Shown here one piece after another: positions 34,427 through 47,148 of a stretch of DNA of 64,000 bases. Position numbers and translations under genes: made by a program. Location of the stretch: the NCBI GenBank assembly GCA_965644295.1, contig CBFFRP010000162.1:1-64000 (forward strand), given 5' to 3'. This DNA is from Paraphysomonas bandaiensis. Taxonomy: Eukaryota > Chrysophyceae. Every line of letters starts with the position of its first letter. Positions within the stretch are counted from its first letter, which is position 1. The notes beneath the pieces were generated by a model that worked only from the letters and a program-made list of their open reading frames with translations, was not told the origin of the DNA and searched no databases.

Positions 34427-36955
34427 CTATCGGTTGCTTCCAAAAGAGGTGATGGTTTCATTTTGTGAATCGAAGTGTACACATCTGTTCACACAATAAA
34501 ATATTTTATCAGACCGAATGTACACACACCTACCTAGTAAAACATGCTCGATTTCTGAAACTACGAAAGGTCGTTTTAGAACGACATCACCACCACAGCG
34601 CACAAACCTCTCGTTGGTGTCGGGCATGTTCTCATTTGATAATAACACAGTCTTTCCAGTAAATCCAACTTTTCTAATGTTTGAAATAACTGCAAGGGGA
34701 TTGCGTCCGGGCAAATCGCAATGGATAAATATGACGTCGATAGGATCCGCCAGACTAACTGACATATCTGCCGCCGATATCGTCTCGTTTCCATTGCATG
34801 TTTCTACGGTTTCCTCAATGTGTCCGCAGTTACCAAGGGCAGCCCGCACTAGCTCCCGCGTTTCTCGGCAGGTGGACGCAATTAGTACGCGCTTCAGCTC
34901 TACATCAACAATTGTTATCACCTTCTCCTCAACGTTGTATCCCATTTCTACATCTCCAGCGTCGTCGTCGGAGGTCATCAAAGTGGGGTGTTTCCGCTCC
35001 GAACCCGTGGTCAGATCGTCTACTGTGTTGATCAAAGATATGGTGGGGTCCACAGTCTGAAGCTCAATGAAAAACATGCAACCCTTTCCACATTCAGACA
35101 CCACCCCCAAATTACCATTATGCAGTTTGACAAGAGTATTGGATACTACAAGGAAAATGTATGAGCAAAAAAATATGTGCTTATATTTTGCAGACAACAT
35201 AGTCAGCTACTATTAACACAGTTATATTACAGCGGAGGAATCTACTCACTCCAAACTCCTACTCCCGACCCTTCAGCTGCTGCTGACGCGGCATTGTCCT
35301 GCATTGTCCTTCTAAATATTTCAGCTTGCTTCTCCTATGTGATTACGACGTAATCAGATATATTCGGAAATAGGTCTAGGAGTTACGATACGGCGGTTTA
35401 CCTCAGGTATGCCAGGACCAGTGTCGTGAATCTCAATCCGTAATATATCGTCCTTCGACCTTAAACCATTTTCCTCATCACCAACTTCCTCCGCTGTCGT
35501 ATCACGTTTTATGAAACAGAATACACTTACTTGTCCCCCCGAGGGGGTATATTTCAAGGCATTGGACACTAAATTCCGAATGACTTGCGTTATCTTATTC
35601 TCATCTACATCTATCATCGCATTGAGTGCATTGTCGTGGATGTATTCTGCTCCACGGTACGCCAGAGTTATATCAGCCCGTCTGGCCTGCACGGAAAAGT
35701 AATACCATGAGACAGTCATAAACACAATTACAGAATACGCACCATAAACTCCATCGGCTTCATGGCATTGCAGATCACATCCACAGCTCGCACTATTCGC
35801 CGATATAGAAACAGCTTATTATCTTCCATATCGTCCACAATAAATATATCGTCCAGGACGCGGTCAACCAGTCCACATGAAACTTTAATATCTGACACCA
35901 AACGCTCTAATTCTTCGGCATTAGCCAGCCGGCGGCTCATATCAATGGCCAGATCTAGACCGATGTAGACAGTATCAAGCGTCATCCGTACTTCTCTGGA
36001 TACGTATTTGACAAACCGTTTTTTGATAGAAAACAAGTTCTGTACCAAGAACACGTAAATTAAATGTAAAGTAACTTCATCAGATCACCTCAGCAGTAGA
36101 CTTTTCTTTGCGCGCAATATAAGCAGGTATCATGGCGCCTAGTACACTTACAACCACGTCGTTGAGTATATTTTGCGCAGTGTTGACGTATAGTCGCTCC
36201 AGATTCATTGGTTCTGATTCTCCCGGCTGCTCAAGGCTCAACTTCAGAATAACCTTGATAAGCAAGTTGATGATTAGCAGTACAGAGTAATAATGGCTGT
36301 ACTGCGCATCGTGGGTGTCCACATTCCTTGATTTGCATGACTGCACTAGTCGGGATACGACTACGTACAAGAACGTGGCCATCCAGGAAAGATACACAAA
36401 GTTTACCACTGTGTACACTACGATAGGAATGCGGTCAGGGAAGAAAGGGTACCAAACACGTGCATTAAGGTCACAAGAAACAACAAGTACCCCAACTTCA
36501 TAAACTCTTCTGGAAAATAAAGAAAAATGTTTAATATCATGATACATATGACTCATAAGAGCAGATCGTAATAGAATACTCTTTGCAATAGTACTTGATA
36601 TAAATAATACTTTAGAATGTGATTTAAAATACATTATTGCACTAGGTACTAATAATGATAATATATGAGTAAATCTTGGTAGTGTGATAGTATATGGAAG
36701 ATTGACATCTAAGAAAGCCTCTAACATGATTGGTATCGTTACAGCCATTGCAACTAATTCAGAACGTACAGCAAATTCAAAAGCATGATCTGATATACCA
36801 TCTTTAATATCCTCATCTATAAGATACCCCATAAAATAAGGGATATATATAGAAAATGCGGATATATATGCACATCCCAGAAAATAATAGATTGAGAAAT
36901 CTTTTTTACTTTTACGTGTATTAAGTATGTGATATGTAGTCATTAGTAATATCAA
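34427..36955 (-). CDS. Membrane hybrid histidine kinase homologue lacking the phospho-acceptor His and Asp
   Basis: Five minus-strand exons (36955-36089, 36039-35743, 35686-35402, 35334-35250, 35145-34427) give 750 residues. Residues 1-289 are a multi-helix membrane region. The HisKA helix follows, but where eukaryotic membrane kinases have SHEIRTPLN this reads SREVRMTLD (codon AGA), so the His is Arg. The ATPase domain looks intact: N-box QVIRNLVSNALKYTP, G1 HDTGPGIP, G2 GSGVGVW, then LHNGNLGVVSECGKG. A receiver domain at about 610-730 has VIFIHCDLPG where the phospho-Asp is expected (His instead), lacks the upstream acidic pair, and keeps LKRPF (Lys). The fold suggests ATP binding or sensing without phosphotransfer (inference). 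The last codons could be spliced differently near 34500. A (GTAT)n pair lies just upstream. Confidence 0.88.
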
Positions 36956-37014
36956 AGAATGATAAAAGAGAAGAATAGAAGGATATGATTGTATATAGAA
37001 GTTATAGAGTGTTT

Positions 37015-37075
37015 AATGTATGTATGTATGTATGTATGTATGTATGTATGAATAGTGAGAGAGAGTGTTACCTTC

Positions 37076-37111
<36 letters not shown>

Positions 37112-37117
37112 TGTATG
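37015..37117. repeat. Two (GTAT)n microsatellite blocks upstream of the kinase gene
   Basis: About nine units at 37015-37050 and about nine at 37083-37117, separated by GA-rich sequence. They begin ~60 bp upstream of the kinase start codon. Confidence 0.97.
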
Positions 37118-37512
37118 GACGACTGGGTATGATTCTCTGTCTTACGATCTACTAGAGTATACTTCAACCATTACATGGATATGTCGAGACATACGATACA
37201 ATATAAAAATCAGAGAAAATCTGGAGATATAGATGAAAACTTCTATTTTTTATTAAATTATGGAAAATATTGTTTTAGAAAGGTAGGATTTTCTACTTAG
37301 AACAGGTAACGTACATATACGTAATTGCAGGATTCTGAGGGAATATAAAATAATTTGAAAGTACAATTTCAAACTAGTAAATGTGACCAAGATTTGGCTA
37401 TTAGTCTAAAAATACGGAATTCATGGAAATGTGTACTACAAAATACAGCATTTCAACAGCATTAAATTCGAAAAAGTATTTTTTTGTATAAAACTACACT
37501 ATGTTAAGAAAC
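37118..37512. other. Intergenic, no gene recognised
   Basis: AT-rich; nothing recognised. Confidence 0.4.
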
Positions 37513-38330
37513 CTATGGTTTACGAACATTAAAAGCGCAAAACATAGGTTTTTTAAGCATTGCAAAACTAGAAAAATATATTATGCAAACTCTGGAGCTG
37601 CCTGAGAGGTACGTGCCCATCAGCGGTCCATCTTGAGGTGCATAATCCAGCAGTGCACTTGCATCAAGGTATGCATGGGAAACTAACTGCAACTTTTGCT
37701 TCAATGGAGCAAGATATCATGTGATAGTAAGATATGAATACATGCAACAATCAATGATTAGGAATATATTCATGCAACAGTGTGTCGTGTGCAATATTAA
37801 CAGCCTTTCGAAAGTAACTACGAGCTCCTTACCGGGCACTCACAACTCAGACTCATTCATGCATAAGCGTAAGAGGTATGACTCCTATAATGGGATTGTA
37901 AGCATGACATAGTTATATGGTGTTGTCACGCAGTGTAGCAGCCCGCTGGCATGCACTTTGAATCTCTTTAAGACTCTCATAGATAAAGCTTTTTGCCTTT
38001 TCAAGCATATCGTGGTGCAAGTCCAGGGTAGGCAACTGTGCTACACCTCGCCACTGTATCAGCATCAGCAGGTAAATCTTGGAGTAAAAGTGCCTTTTTT
38101 ATTTGAGCAGCAAGCCCATGCGGATAGCTGCACTAGCATTCTTGCTTACCTGCACCCGAAGATTCACAGGGGCATTCAGCATAGAAGTCCAGAGTAGTTT
38201 GACGAACCTCACTCTTTTTTCTGTTTTGAAGCTGCAGTATCAGGATTTATATACGCATATAAATCTCTACACTGTACTGGTGGTTAATACTGTATACATC
38301 ACTATTATACAGATTGCAAACTAAGACAGA
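37513..38330 (-). pseudogene. Possible decayed or unrecognised minus-strand gene
   Basis: This stretch is richer in GC than its surroundings and has minus-strand pieces that look coding: LPTLDLHHDMLEKAKSFIYE followed by SLKEIQSACQRAATLRDN near 38020-37930, and LVSHAYLDASALLDYAPQDG near 37690-37620. GT-AG-like junctions lie near 38155/38060 and 37840/37705, but stops prevent one clean model. I recognise no family. It may be a pseudogene, an untranslated gene or a very divergent gene. Confidence 0.3.
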
Positions 38331-39073
38331 GCGTATAGGCAGTACCTCCATGCCAGATAGATAGTCGATTGAATTTCCATGGGTCGGCACAAAGTTCTAC
38401 CTCTGATTTACAAGTACTTCAATAGCATCATGCTGTAGCACAATTCTAGTACTACCTGACTTGATCCATGGTCCTAGTATCTCATGTGAGAACTTTATAT
38501 GTCGTAAGCGTACATGTGACTAAATAGATTAAAAAATTGGGAAATATTTCTTATTGAAACTTATTATAAAATAGAGAAGTTGGTGAGCTGTAATATGTAG
38601 AAGGATTTCGTCTACCGGCTCAATATAAGAGTTCTGTTGAACCACAACGGGTCAAAAAACGCATTTATGAGACTACTAAATATGGATAATAGTCGTATTG
38701 ACTCGAACTATTACGATACAAAAACCCTTTTCTTAAGTTGTTTTTGGGTGTATCTGTTGCACTTGTTATAAATTTCGGCGAGTTCCAAGCAGTATTGTGC
38801 AAGGGAACAGATTGTTATTAGAAATTATCTTTTTATTGCAGATAGATTAACAAGTACTTATTTTCTTACAGCATTCTCTCGTTATATATTATGTATAATT
38901 GTCTTAGCTCGTTCAGAGGCGATAAAACTAGTGGTACTTATAAAAGTTACTATCATAGCGATGAGAGATACACCATTATAGCATAGCCACTTACAATCGA
39001 AATTAGCCACATCAAATATACATACTTCTATTTACTCTAAATTACGATCCAAAGCGATGTTTGTACCAACAAT
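38331..39073. other. Intergenic, no gene recognised
   Basis: Stop-dense AT-rich sequence downstream of the myosin gene. Confidence 0.4.
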
Positions 39074-42000
39074 CTACTCATCATTTCGTCGGAGATAAGA
39101 CGCTGGTGCCCACCCAACCTGTCCATAAGTGTTCCGTACAGACCACCAATCCTCCTTGGTGGCATCTTCTATAATCACCGTCTCACCTGCGCGCATATTA
39201 AGCATACCCTCCTGTGCTGCGGCACAATCGAACATAACGGTTGCAGAAGGAGGGAGTGATACTTTTGGTTTGCTTCTCGCTACAGGACGTGGTACGATTG
39301 GTGGCGCTGGGACATCGGAAGATTCCTTTGCAGGCCGAGGTGGTGGTGGAGGCGGGGCATCAGAAGATTCCTTTCCAGGCCGAGGTGGTGGTGGAGGAGG
39401 GACATCTTCTGCTTCGGATTCAGCCCTAGATGTTGAATGCTCGAATGATTTCTTTGCAGTATTTCCTGAAGATATAATATTCCCACCAGCAGATACCATG
39501 GTTACATTAGGAGTAACGGAGCGACGAGGCTTCGCAACACCGGTTGCTGAATTGCTGCCAGCACCGGACAACATCGATGGAGCAAGACTGGAAGTTACTG
39601 CATCTGTGACAGCACGGCCAGTCTTAGACGGAGATTTACCAGCTTGTATAACTACAACATCATGTTCGCGAAATTTTTCGTCTATGATTTTGCCTTGAAA
39701 CTCTTGCAGAAGGTGGTTTAAATCCTCGTTGTTCACTCGCTGGGTTCGGTGACCACTATATGAACAATAATGAAGATAAAGTTTGAAACGATCCTTGGAT
39801 TCTACTGGAGCCTGTCGGACACTATGAATAACTCTATATATGAATGGAAACATCTCACCTGCTGCCGAATGAACATAGCGACGTAGTTGTCAATAGCAAC
39901 GGGGGGTGGGAAGCAGGACAACAGCAGCGATAACATTTTCCACCCCATTGCCAAGGACTCATGAGACGGGTTGTCCGAGAGCTGTTTCATGGTTTGCACA
40001 TACATCTCGGTGCGCATGGCCTCAGATCCTTCAATGCCCGTGTTGAGATATTCCACAGCAAGCATTGCGGGGTCTGCGCAAATATATCGTTAATGTACTA
40101 TCACATTAAAACCAAATACGCACATTGATACTTTCTGTCTCCCATGTAGCCCATTAGGTTCTTGAATTGTTTCACAGCTTCCTTTGCTTCCTTGTTATCA
40201 TGCATTGCAGTCAAAGACTGATGGATCGGTGCCGTTGTGTACTTGAGCATTCCTTTGCAAAGTTCAGTTTTGTTAGTGCCTATTCCGAAAAATTTGCTCG
40301 AGGCCCACTCCATCCCATTTCTGAGTACACCGCATGCTGGGCCAAACTCGAACATAGTGCCATGCATGTCCAGAATTAAATCCTTCAAGCGAATCTCCCT
40401 GTTGATTCGCCGGTCCTCATCACCCATTTCAGTCGCCCTAGTCAATTGCTTTCGTACGAATTTATCTTCAGGGAGCCCCAATGTAGTCTGAATCTCAGTT
40501 ATAGTAGGGCTGTTGTAGGTGTAATCCCTGGCCTGCTCGACTGCAGTCTCCATGTCGGGCTTACTTAGGCGGTTTAGTGCCTCCATCGCCATACGTTCAA
40601 TTTCAGCAACCGCATCTAGCCACGACTTGACTTCCTGTACACAGGGGCTGCTGTAAGAGTACCCTTCTGCCTCCGCAAGAACTTTCTCCATCTCTGACTT
40701 GTCACGAGCGTCGTAAGCCCTCTCAGCCCAAGGATCTATCTTGTTACTGATCTCAAGCCACCTTTCCACCTCTTCTATTTTTGGGCTACTGTAGGCATAC
40801 GCTTTCGCCTCTTGTACAACAAGAATCATCTCACATTTATCAAAAACCTCTAGCGCCTCTTTCGCCCAAGGTTCTAACTTGGCACTGGCAGCCTTTCTAA
40901 GTTTGTCCCTTACTATTTTCTCGGCTTTACTATCACCTCCCTGCCCAGGTATGTGGGAAATAGCATTCGAACGCGTCACAGCAGAGGCGAAATCAGCGAA
41001 GTGCACAGAGGCATCCATGTCCTGCAGCCGACGGAACTCCTGTTCCAACTCAGTCCACTCTTGCAGGGCAAAACGGCGTTCACGACAGGCGACCAGGTAA
41101 TGCGGATCGAAATTGTATATCGCACGATACGGAGCAAATGCATCATTGCTCAGCTGGATAGCATTATCGAACAGAGACACATCATTGCCATTCTTGAGTG
41201 CGCGGTCGCATATTACTTTAACGCGCTTGAGGGCTGCTATACACCGCCGAGATATATACCTCCGCACTTGTCGTTGTGCGATGGCATATATGGTATCGAG
41301 ATAGAGATTGCGCAGCAACTCTAGCACTCTGTGCTCTTCTGCCCGATATAAAACCATTGTACGCCCGATAGCAACTCCAGAGAAGTCTTGTGGTACACTC
41401 TCCAGGATAGTTACACAAGCAGTTTCCATATCCTGGCCTCGGGGAATAGTGATGGAACCATGCTTCTTCTTGAGTAAATAGTGATACCGTGATACAAATT
41501 CTGCGTGAGGAAGCCGAAAAGGATACCCAGTTTTTCGAATCTGTACAGCTTCAAATACCCCGGCGTATGTGAGCTGCTCCAGACACATTACGGCGTTGAA
41601 CTGTTGTGGTCGCTTCGCGTCATTGGGTTTGATACAGCGGATATAGTGAGGGTGTGTCAGGTTACAAACATCCATGAGGTTATTAAGTTGCTTCCTAAAG
41701 GCACCACCCAGTGTATCCACACGCCTAGGGTTGCTGTCTTTGACAGGGAAAAGCTGTTGGAAGTTGGGATGACTTGCGGATGACATTAAATCATAAAGAT
41801 CACGAAATACACTGTCTCTATTCTTATCGCAAAACCCGGTACAATCATACCCCACAGCACCTGCGATGAAGAGAATTTAGTTTTATAGCAGATATTAACT
41901 GCACTACCCACCAGCGTAGTGAAGTACAAAGAAAGAAGTCTTTGATTTAGACTGCACCTTTAACCAGTTCGGGTGGTTGGCGTGGTGAGTGGAGCACTTG

Positions 42001-44159
42001 GCAAGCCACTTTAGCTCGTCTCCTTTTGGTAACCTCACCTCTTCATCTAAGAGATTCATCAAACCGTAGGGTTTCTTCTCGATCAGATCCAGGACTGTCT
42101 GGTTATCGATGAAAGTGACTGGCTCGTACGGCACGCCTTCAGACTCGTAAACATGCTCTTCCTCTTTGAAAGTGTGGGCATTGAAATGTTGCTGCAGCTT
42201 TTCGTTTGTGAAATTGATGCACAGCTGCTCAAAAGAATTCTTCTCAAAAATTTCGAAACCAAATATGTCAAGGACCCCTATGAAGTGTCCAGACTCTCCT
42301 TTCACGGAGGCATTAATCCGCATCACTAGCCAATTAAACAGCTCGTTGTATACTGCCTTAGCAAGGGCATCAGCAGCTTCCTGAGCCTCTTTCGGTTTGT
42401 GTAGAATGTGATTAACTTCGCCACGTATCTCCAAGGTACGATGGCAGAGCGCATTTATTAGTCGCGTGGTCTCGATCTACAAAAAATATGTACCGCGTTG
42501 TCAGAGTACTGTACAAGGATAAATACCCAACCTTCAAGTATTTAGCGGCAGCGTCAACTGCAGTGTTGCACGATGGATCCACTACACTGCCTTCATCATC
42601 AGGCAAAAAAGTCACATTTCCCAGATGCAGTATTCCTGCCACACACTCCATTACCCACTGGATATCGCTCTCAGAAAACTCCAGCTGGTGGAACGCAGCA
42701 CTACAACGATATCACTGTAAGTGAGCAGCACAATATAAGGACTACGAACGTACGTGAGATCAGAGAAATCATCGCTATCGTTGATACCAGGAACAGTGAT
42801 GCACCCGCTGCTACAGAGGTAACGAAAACCCATCGGTCCGCACGACAAACCAAAAGATGATGCCATGTTAGCACAGAGCTACAGATTACGAACTTTAGTT
42901 GAGGACTGCGCAGACATAAGGTCATCATCAATCACCTGATAAAACACATGATAATTTCTTTCGCCTTTATTCTGGAAAACAACTCGACTCTTTTCAAGTA
43001 GGTAATTTTCAATGGCTGCCCCGATGATGCTTCCTCGCCCAGAAAAGTGGACGGCTGTCCATCGGCCAAATCTCGAAGAGTTATTATTTCTGAGAGTCTT
43101 GGCATTTCCGAAGGCCTCAAGGACAGGGTTAGCGTTTAGAATTTTCTGCTCAAGTGCGGATTCCGACCCCGCTATTTCGGCCAAAAAATTGAAACATTGC
43201 TTGGTTGCCTCCGTTTTTCCAGCACCTGACTCGCCCGATATCAGGATAGCTTGATTCCGGAGCTCCGACCTCAAATTTTCATAAGCAGAAGAAGCGATAG
43301 CGAAAGTATGAGGGGGGTCCAATTTATTTGGTGACGGATGGGCAAATTCTGTCATTGTTGAAACAGTGTATATAGGTAGCTGTTTGAATGGATTGATGCT
43401 CACCAATACACTATGAGATGCCCCGACCCAAGTATAGATCTGGTCAGCATTGTACCGTTCCCTAAGTAAATGAATCATCTGTGCCTGGTTGAGGCTGTCC
43501 ACCATGACCATATCGTCCACCTGACTTCCCAGACTAGATTTACTCAGATTCCACAAAGGCTCTTTGGCAGACTGTGTTACAGTCGTCATCGACTTGTCGG
43601 GAAGTACAACAGTGACGTTCGCCCCTGATCTTTCCTTTACTCGCACAGGAATCCAAGCCTCCACAGGATCCGATAACCACACCCATTCTCCGTCATCTTC
43701 CGCGCGTTCTGCGTCACTTTTAAGTGCATACGGTTTGTCCCATGTGACCGATTCAGACAACGTATTGTAATAATAACACACACCATCAGCAGTCAAGCGC
43801 TCTTGCCACATCTTATCAACATCTACACCACTTCTATGAGTAGAAGAAGGTCGACGACAAGGACGTGAAGGAGGAGGTGGTGGTGGTGGTGGATTGGGAC
43901 GATCAATTACTGATACTAACTCTTCAATCTCTTCTATAGGGGTCCAATTACTCATACCATCACACCAAGCCATATTACTACGACCAATACACTGTATACA
44001 TACAATATATACCGTATTAATAGATTATCTTCATAGATATACTGTAGTTATATATATATCTACCTTAGCTTTAACGAGAGAGATAATAGCCTCAGCTGTC
44101 ATTGGATCAGAGGCCTGATTACCAGCGTTATCTACGTAGTAATAATACTTATCTGGCAT
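39074..44159 (-). CDS. Multidomain myosin: GYF_2-like, WW, motor, tandem repeats, MyTH4, proline-rich, SH3
   Basis: Eight minus-strand exons (44159-44064, 43991-42936, 42878-42754, 42700-42532, 42476-41912, 41860-40124, 40073-39859, 39811-39074) give 1566 residues. Residues 1-60 match a GYF_2-type fold (KYYYYVDNAG...MAWCDGMSNW). A polyproline run and a WW domain (about 93-120, WQERL...YYYN...TWDKP) follow. The motor is intact: GESGAGKTEATKQ (P-loop, near 284), NNNSSRFGR (switch I), LDIFGFEIFEKNS (switch II), HYAG-V-GYD. One weak IQ motif comes next, then three ~43-residue repeats (about 995-1127), MyTH4 (about 1160-1340, with MLKYTTAPIHQSL and RTEMYVQTMKQ), a PPPPPPRP-rich linker and a C-terminal SH3. 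It should be an actin motor carrying proline-motif and microtubule or membrane cargo contacts. MyTH4 has no FERM partner. Class not assigned. Confidence 0.93.
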
Positions 44160-44351
44160 GGGGATTATATGGAGGGGTAGGAGGATAGGTAGTGTGTATT
44201 GTGGTATGTGTATGGTATGATGAGATGAGAGGTGTGATTGAGATAGATATGAGGATGCCTGTGCTGTGTATATGCATACCCACAGCTACTCCTGTACTGC
44301 TGTATATGAGTGTAAAGATGGTGTAGTGTACTACACAACTAACACTCGATG

Positions 44352-44439
44352 GATGTATGTATGTATGTATGTATGTATGTATGTATGTATGTATGTATGT
44401 ATGTATGTATGTATGTATGTATGTATGTATGTATGTATG

Positions 44440-44473
<34 letters not shown>

Positions 44474-44736
44474 TGTATGTATGTATGTATGTATGTATGT
44501 ATGTATGTATGTATGTATGTATGTATGTATGTATGTATGTATGTATGTATGTATGTATGTATGTATGTATGTATGTATGTATGTATGTATGTATGTATGT
44601 ATGTATGTATGTATGTATGTATGTATGTATGTATGTATGTATGTATGTATGTATGTATGTATGTATGTATGTATGTATGTATGTATGTATGTATGTATGT
44701 ATGTATGTATGTATGTATGTATGTATGTATGTATGT
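44352..44736. repeat. (ATGT)n microsatellite, ~96 units
   Basis: Nearly pure ATGT for 385 bp with one ATAT interruption near 44440. It lies between the divergent myosin and TAF5 genes, ending ~80 bp before the TAF5 start. Open frames across it (Met-Tyr-Val-Cys, or His-Thr-Tyr-Ile in reverse) are artefacts. Confidence 0.99.
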
Positions 44737-44818
44737 CCAGATCATCTCTCATTCATGTTTATTTCTTCATCCATCTCATCTCGTACCTTAACATACACCC
44801 CCCTACCCCCTTATCTAA

Positions 44819-47148
44819 ATGTCAGATGTCTTACTATTCATTAAGGCGTATCTTAAAAAGAAAGGATACGATAAAGCAGCTAGTGAATTAGATGAAGAGA
44901 TAAGAGAGAAGCATCCCTCACGGTCCAGTCAAATATCTCATACATCACCATTCGGTACAGCTACTAAACTCATAATGGAATTATATGAAAATGAAGATAG
45001 ACATCGTGTATTAGTGGGGGATTATGAGATATATCGTAACTGGGTGTATGAGTCGATTGATATGGTCAGACCTGAGCTACAGGCTACATGTTTCCCTCTA
45101 TTTGTAGGCAGGTATGTATATATATGTATATATATGTATATATATATGTGTATATGGATATATGTATAGATGTGTGTGAGTATGTATCTTATAAAAAGGT
45201 TATTATAATCATTTTGTTTATGTGTTTTGTATACAGTTATATTCTTATGATACGGTCAGCGCTCTACACTGAAGCAAGACAGTTATGGGATGCTGTGAAT
45301 GGCGATTTCATCGATTCTCATGCAGTAGAGATACGGGCACTTTCCCAATTTAATAATGTGTCGCAGTTGAACACTTCATTCATACAAGATAATACTTTCG
45401 TGTACGTATGTTGAGTCGCGGTCGTGTTGTATGTTTACATTTGCTGCTGCAGGAGGCGCGCTCTCCGCGGTAAATTTTGTCTGCAAATATCAGTCCTCGC
45501 TTTTGAGCTACTAAAACGTTTCTTAGTTGAGCGTGGCCTCTTGTCCATCCTTTATGTACTCAACTCAACTATCGAATTCAATATATATCAAAATGGGATG
45601 ACAGAAACAACCGCCTGTTCTGCGAAATTGGAGGACCGTAATTCTACTGGTAAGTCTAATTGCAGTGCGAAGAGTACATCTTATCGATGGATATATGCAG
45701 CAAACCATCAGTCGTTGGATCTTCCCAAAATGACCTGGGGCGTTATGGGCAAGGGTCCATACACAGTGGAGGGGTTGACTTCGTCTGACATCCTTCCTGA
45801 CTTGTCGGACCCTTATTTCAGTAACATTTTAGAGAAGCTTGTGTACCCTAAAATTTTACTTCGGGGGAGAAAGGAAGACGAAGATGGTGACGAGGGCGAT
45901 GATGACTCTGGCGATGCTCTTGAGCCTTCTGTAGTTTTTGCTTCTTTTGGCAATACCTACGGCGGCATGACATGTCTTTCTATGTCCCGTGACGCGAAGC
46001 AGGTGGTAGGTGGATTTGACGACTCTTCTGTTCGTGTGTGGAGCTACAGTGCTAACACTTTCCAGAAGCAGTCGGAAAATGAAGGGGACGATTTTGTCGG
46101 AAATATGACCGAGATACTACCGAGGTATACGTCAGAAGGAAGTATGGAAGAGAGCAGTAATGTTGAGGGTAATTCGTCGACCCCATCCCTACATCGTACA
46201 ACTTCAGCGGGGTCTCAGGTCGGAAATAAGGATGGCAGCACCTATCCATACACATTGACTTTGCGTGGGCACGTGCGTCGCGTATATGGTGTATCCCAGG
46301 AAGAATACAGCGGAGAATTACGACAGGTATTATCGTGTTCAGCTGACGAGACAGTGCGCCTCTGGGACACGCACCTAGGCCGGTGCGTAGCGCGGTATGA
46401 CGTATGCGAAGGGGTGCCTTGGGATGTGAGCATGAGCCCACTTGGCTACTACTTCCTCACTGCCAATCAGTGTAAAACGGCCTCACTCTTCTCGACAGAC
46501 CGACTATTCAGTTTGCGAGTATTCAGTGGACACACCAGTGATGTAACATGTGTGGCTTGGCACCCTAACATGGCTTACGCAGCCGCCGGTAGTGACGATA
46601 GATGCGTTCGCCTTTGGGACATTCGTGCCAAAGGAGAATGTGTACGCTGCTTCGGTCCAGGAAGGGTGCGAGGGACGGGACTTCATGATGGTGCTGCAGC
46701 TGCGGCGTCTTTGTCACCTGTCACCGCTATACAGTGTTCACCTTGCGGCGCCATGCTGGCTGCTGGATACGAGGACGGTACCATCGCATTGTGGGATGTG
46801 CCCTCTCAACAGCTGTCTGCTATACTTTCCGGTAGTGTAGACGGCGGGAATAAGCTGAAGAAAGGATTAAAGCGAATGCGAAGAGATCCCACTGCACCGG
46901 TGTACTCGGTCGCATTTAGTGCTGACAGTTCGGCTATAGTTGCGGGTGGGAGGTCTGGAGTTTTAGGTATATGGAATATCTCACCGGCCTCTAGGTGGAG
47001 TACTGAAAATGGAACCTGTCCCCAGGATCAGCTGCTTATATCTCCACACAAATCATTTCTCACGAAACATACACCTGTATACTACGTTGGATATGGTACC
47101 AACAACATAGTTTATGCGGGAGGAGCAATTGACATACCGTCGTACTGA
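44819..47148 (+). CDS. TAF5: TFIID subunit TAF5 (LisH-like N-terminus, TAF5 NTD2, WD40)
   Basis: Three exons (44819-45111, 45237-45401, 45453-47148) give 717 residues. The N-terminus VLLFIKAYLKKKGYDKAASEL is a LisH-like helix pair. The TAF5-specific domain follows (YRNWVYESIDMVRPELQA, FPLFV-GSYILMI, LWDAVNGDFIDSHAVEIRAL, LLKRFLVERGL). An acidic linker leads to WD40 blades, including RQVLSCSADETVRLWD, PWDVSMSPLGYYFLTANQ, FSGHTSDVTCVAWHPNMAYA, AAGSDDRCVRLWDIRA and AAGYEDGTIALWDV; the last are closely TAF5-like. TAF5 scaffolds TFIID (and SAGA in many eukaryotes) in RNA polymerase II initiation. A LEUNIG- or Lis1-type protein is excluded by the NTD2 region. It shares its upstream region with the myosin gene. 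Confidence 0.92.

Noticed and set aside
39129-39698. 189-codon plus frame rich in Gly/Arg
   Set aside because: Antisense of the myosin proline-rich linker and SH3 region.
44149-44891. Several 130-200-codon open frames of YVCM or HTYI repeats
   Set aside because: They are produced by the (ATGT)n tract, which has no stop in any frame. No non-repeat protein features.
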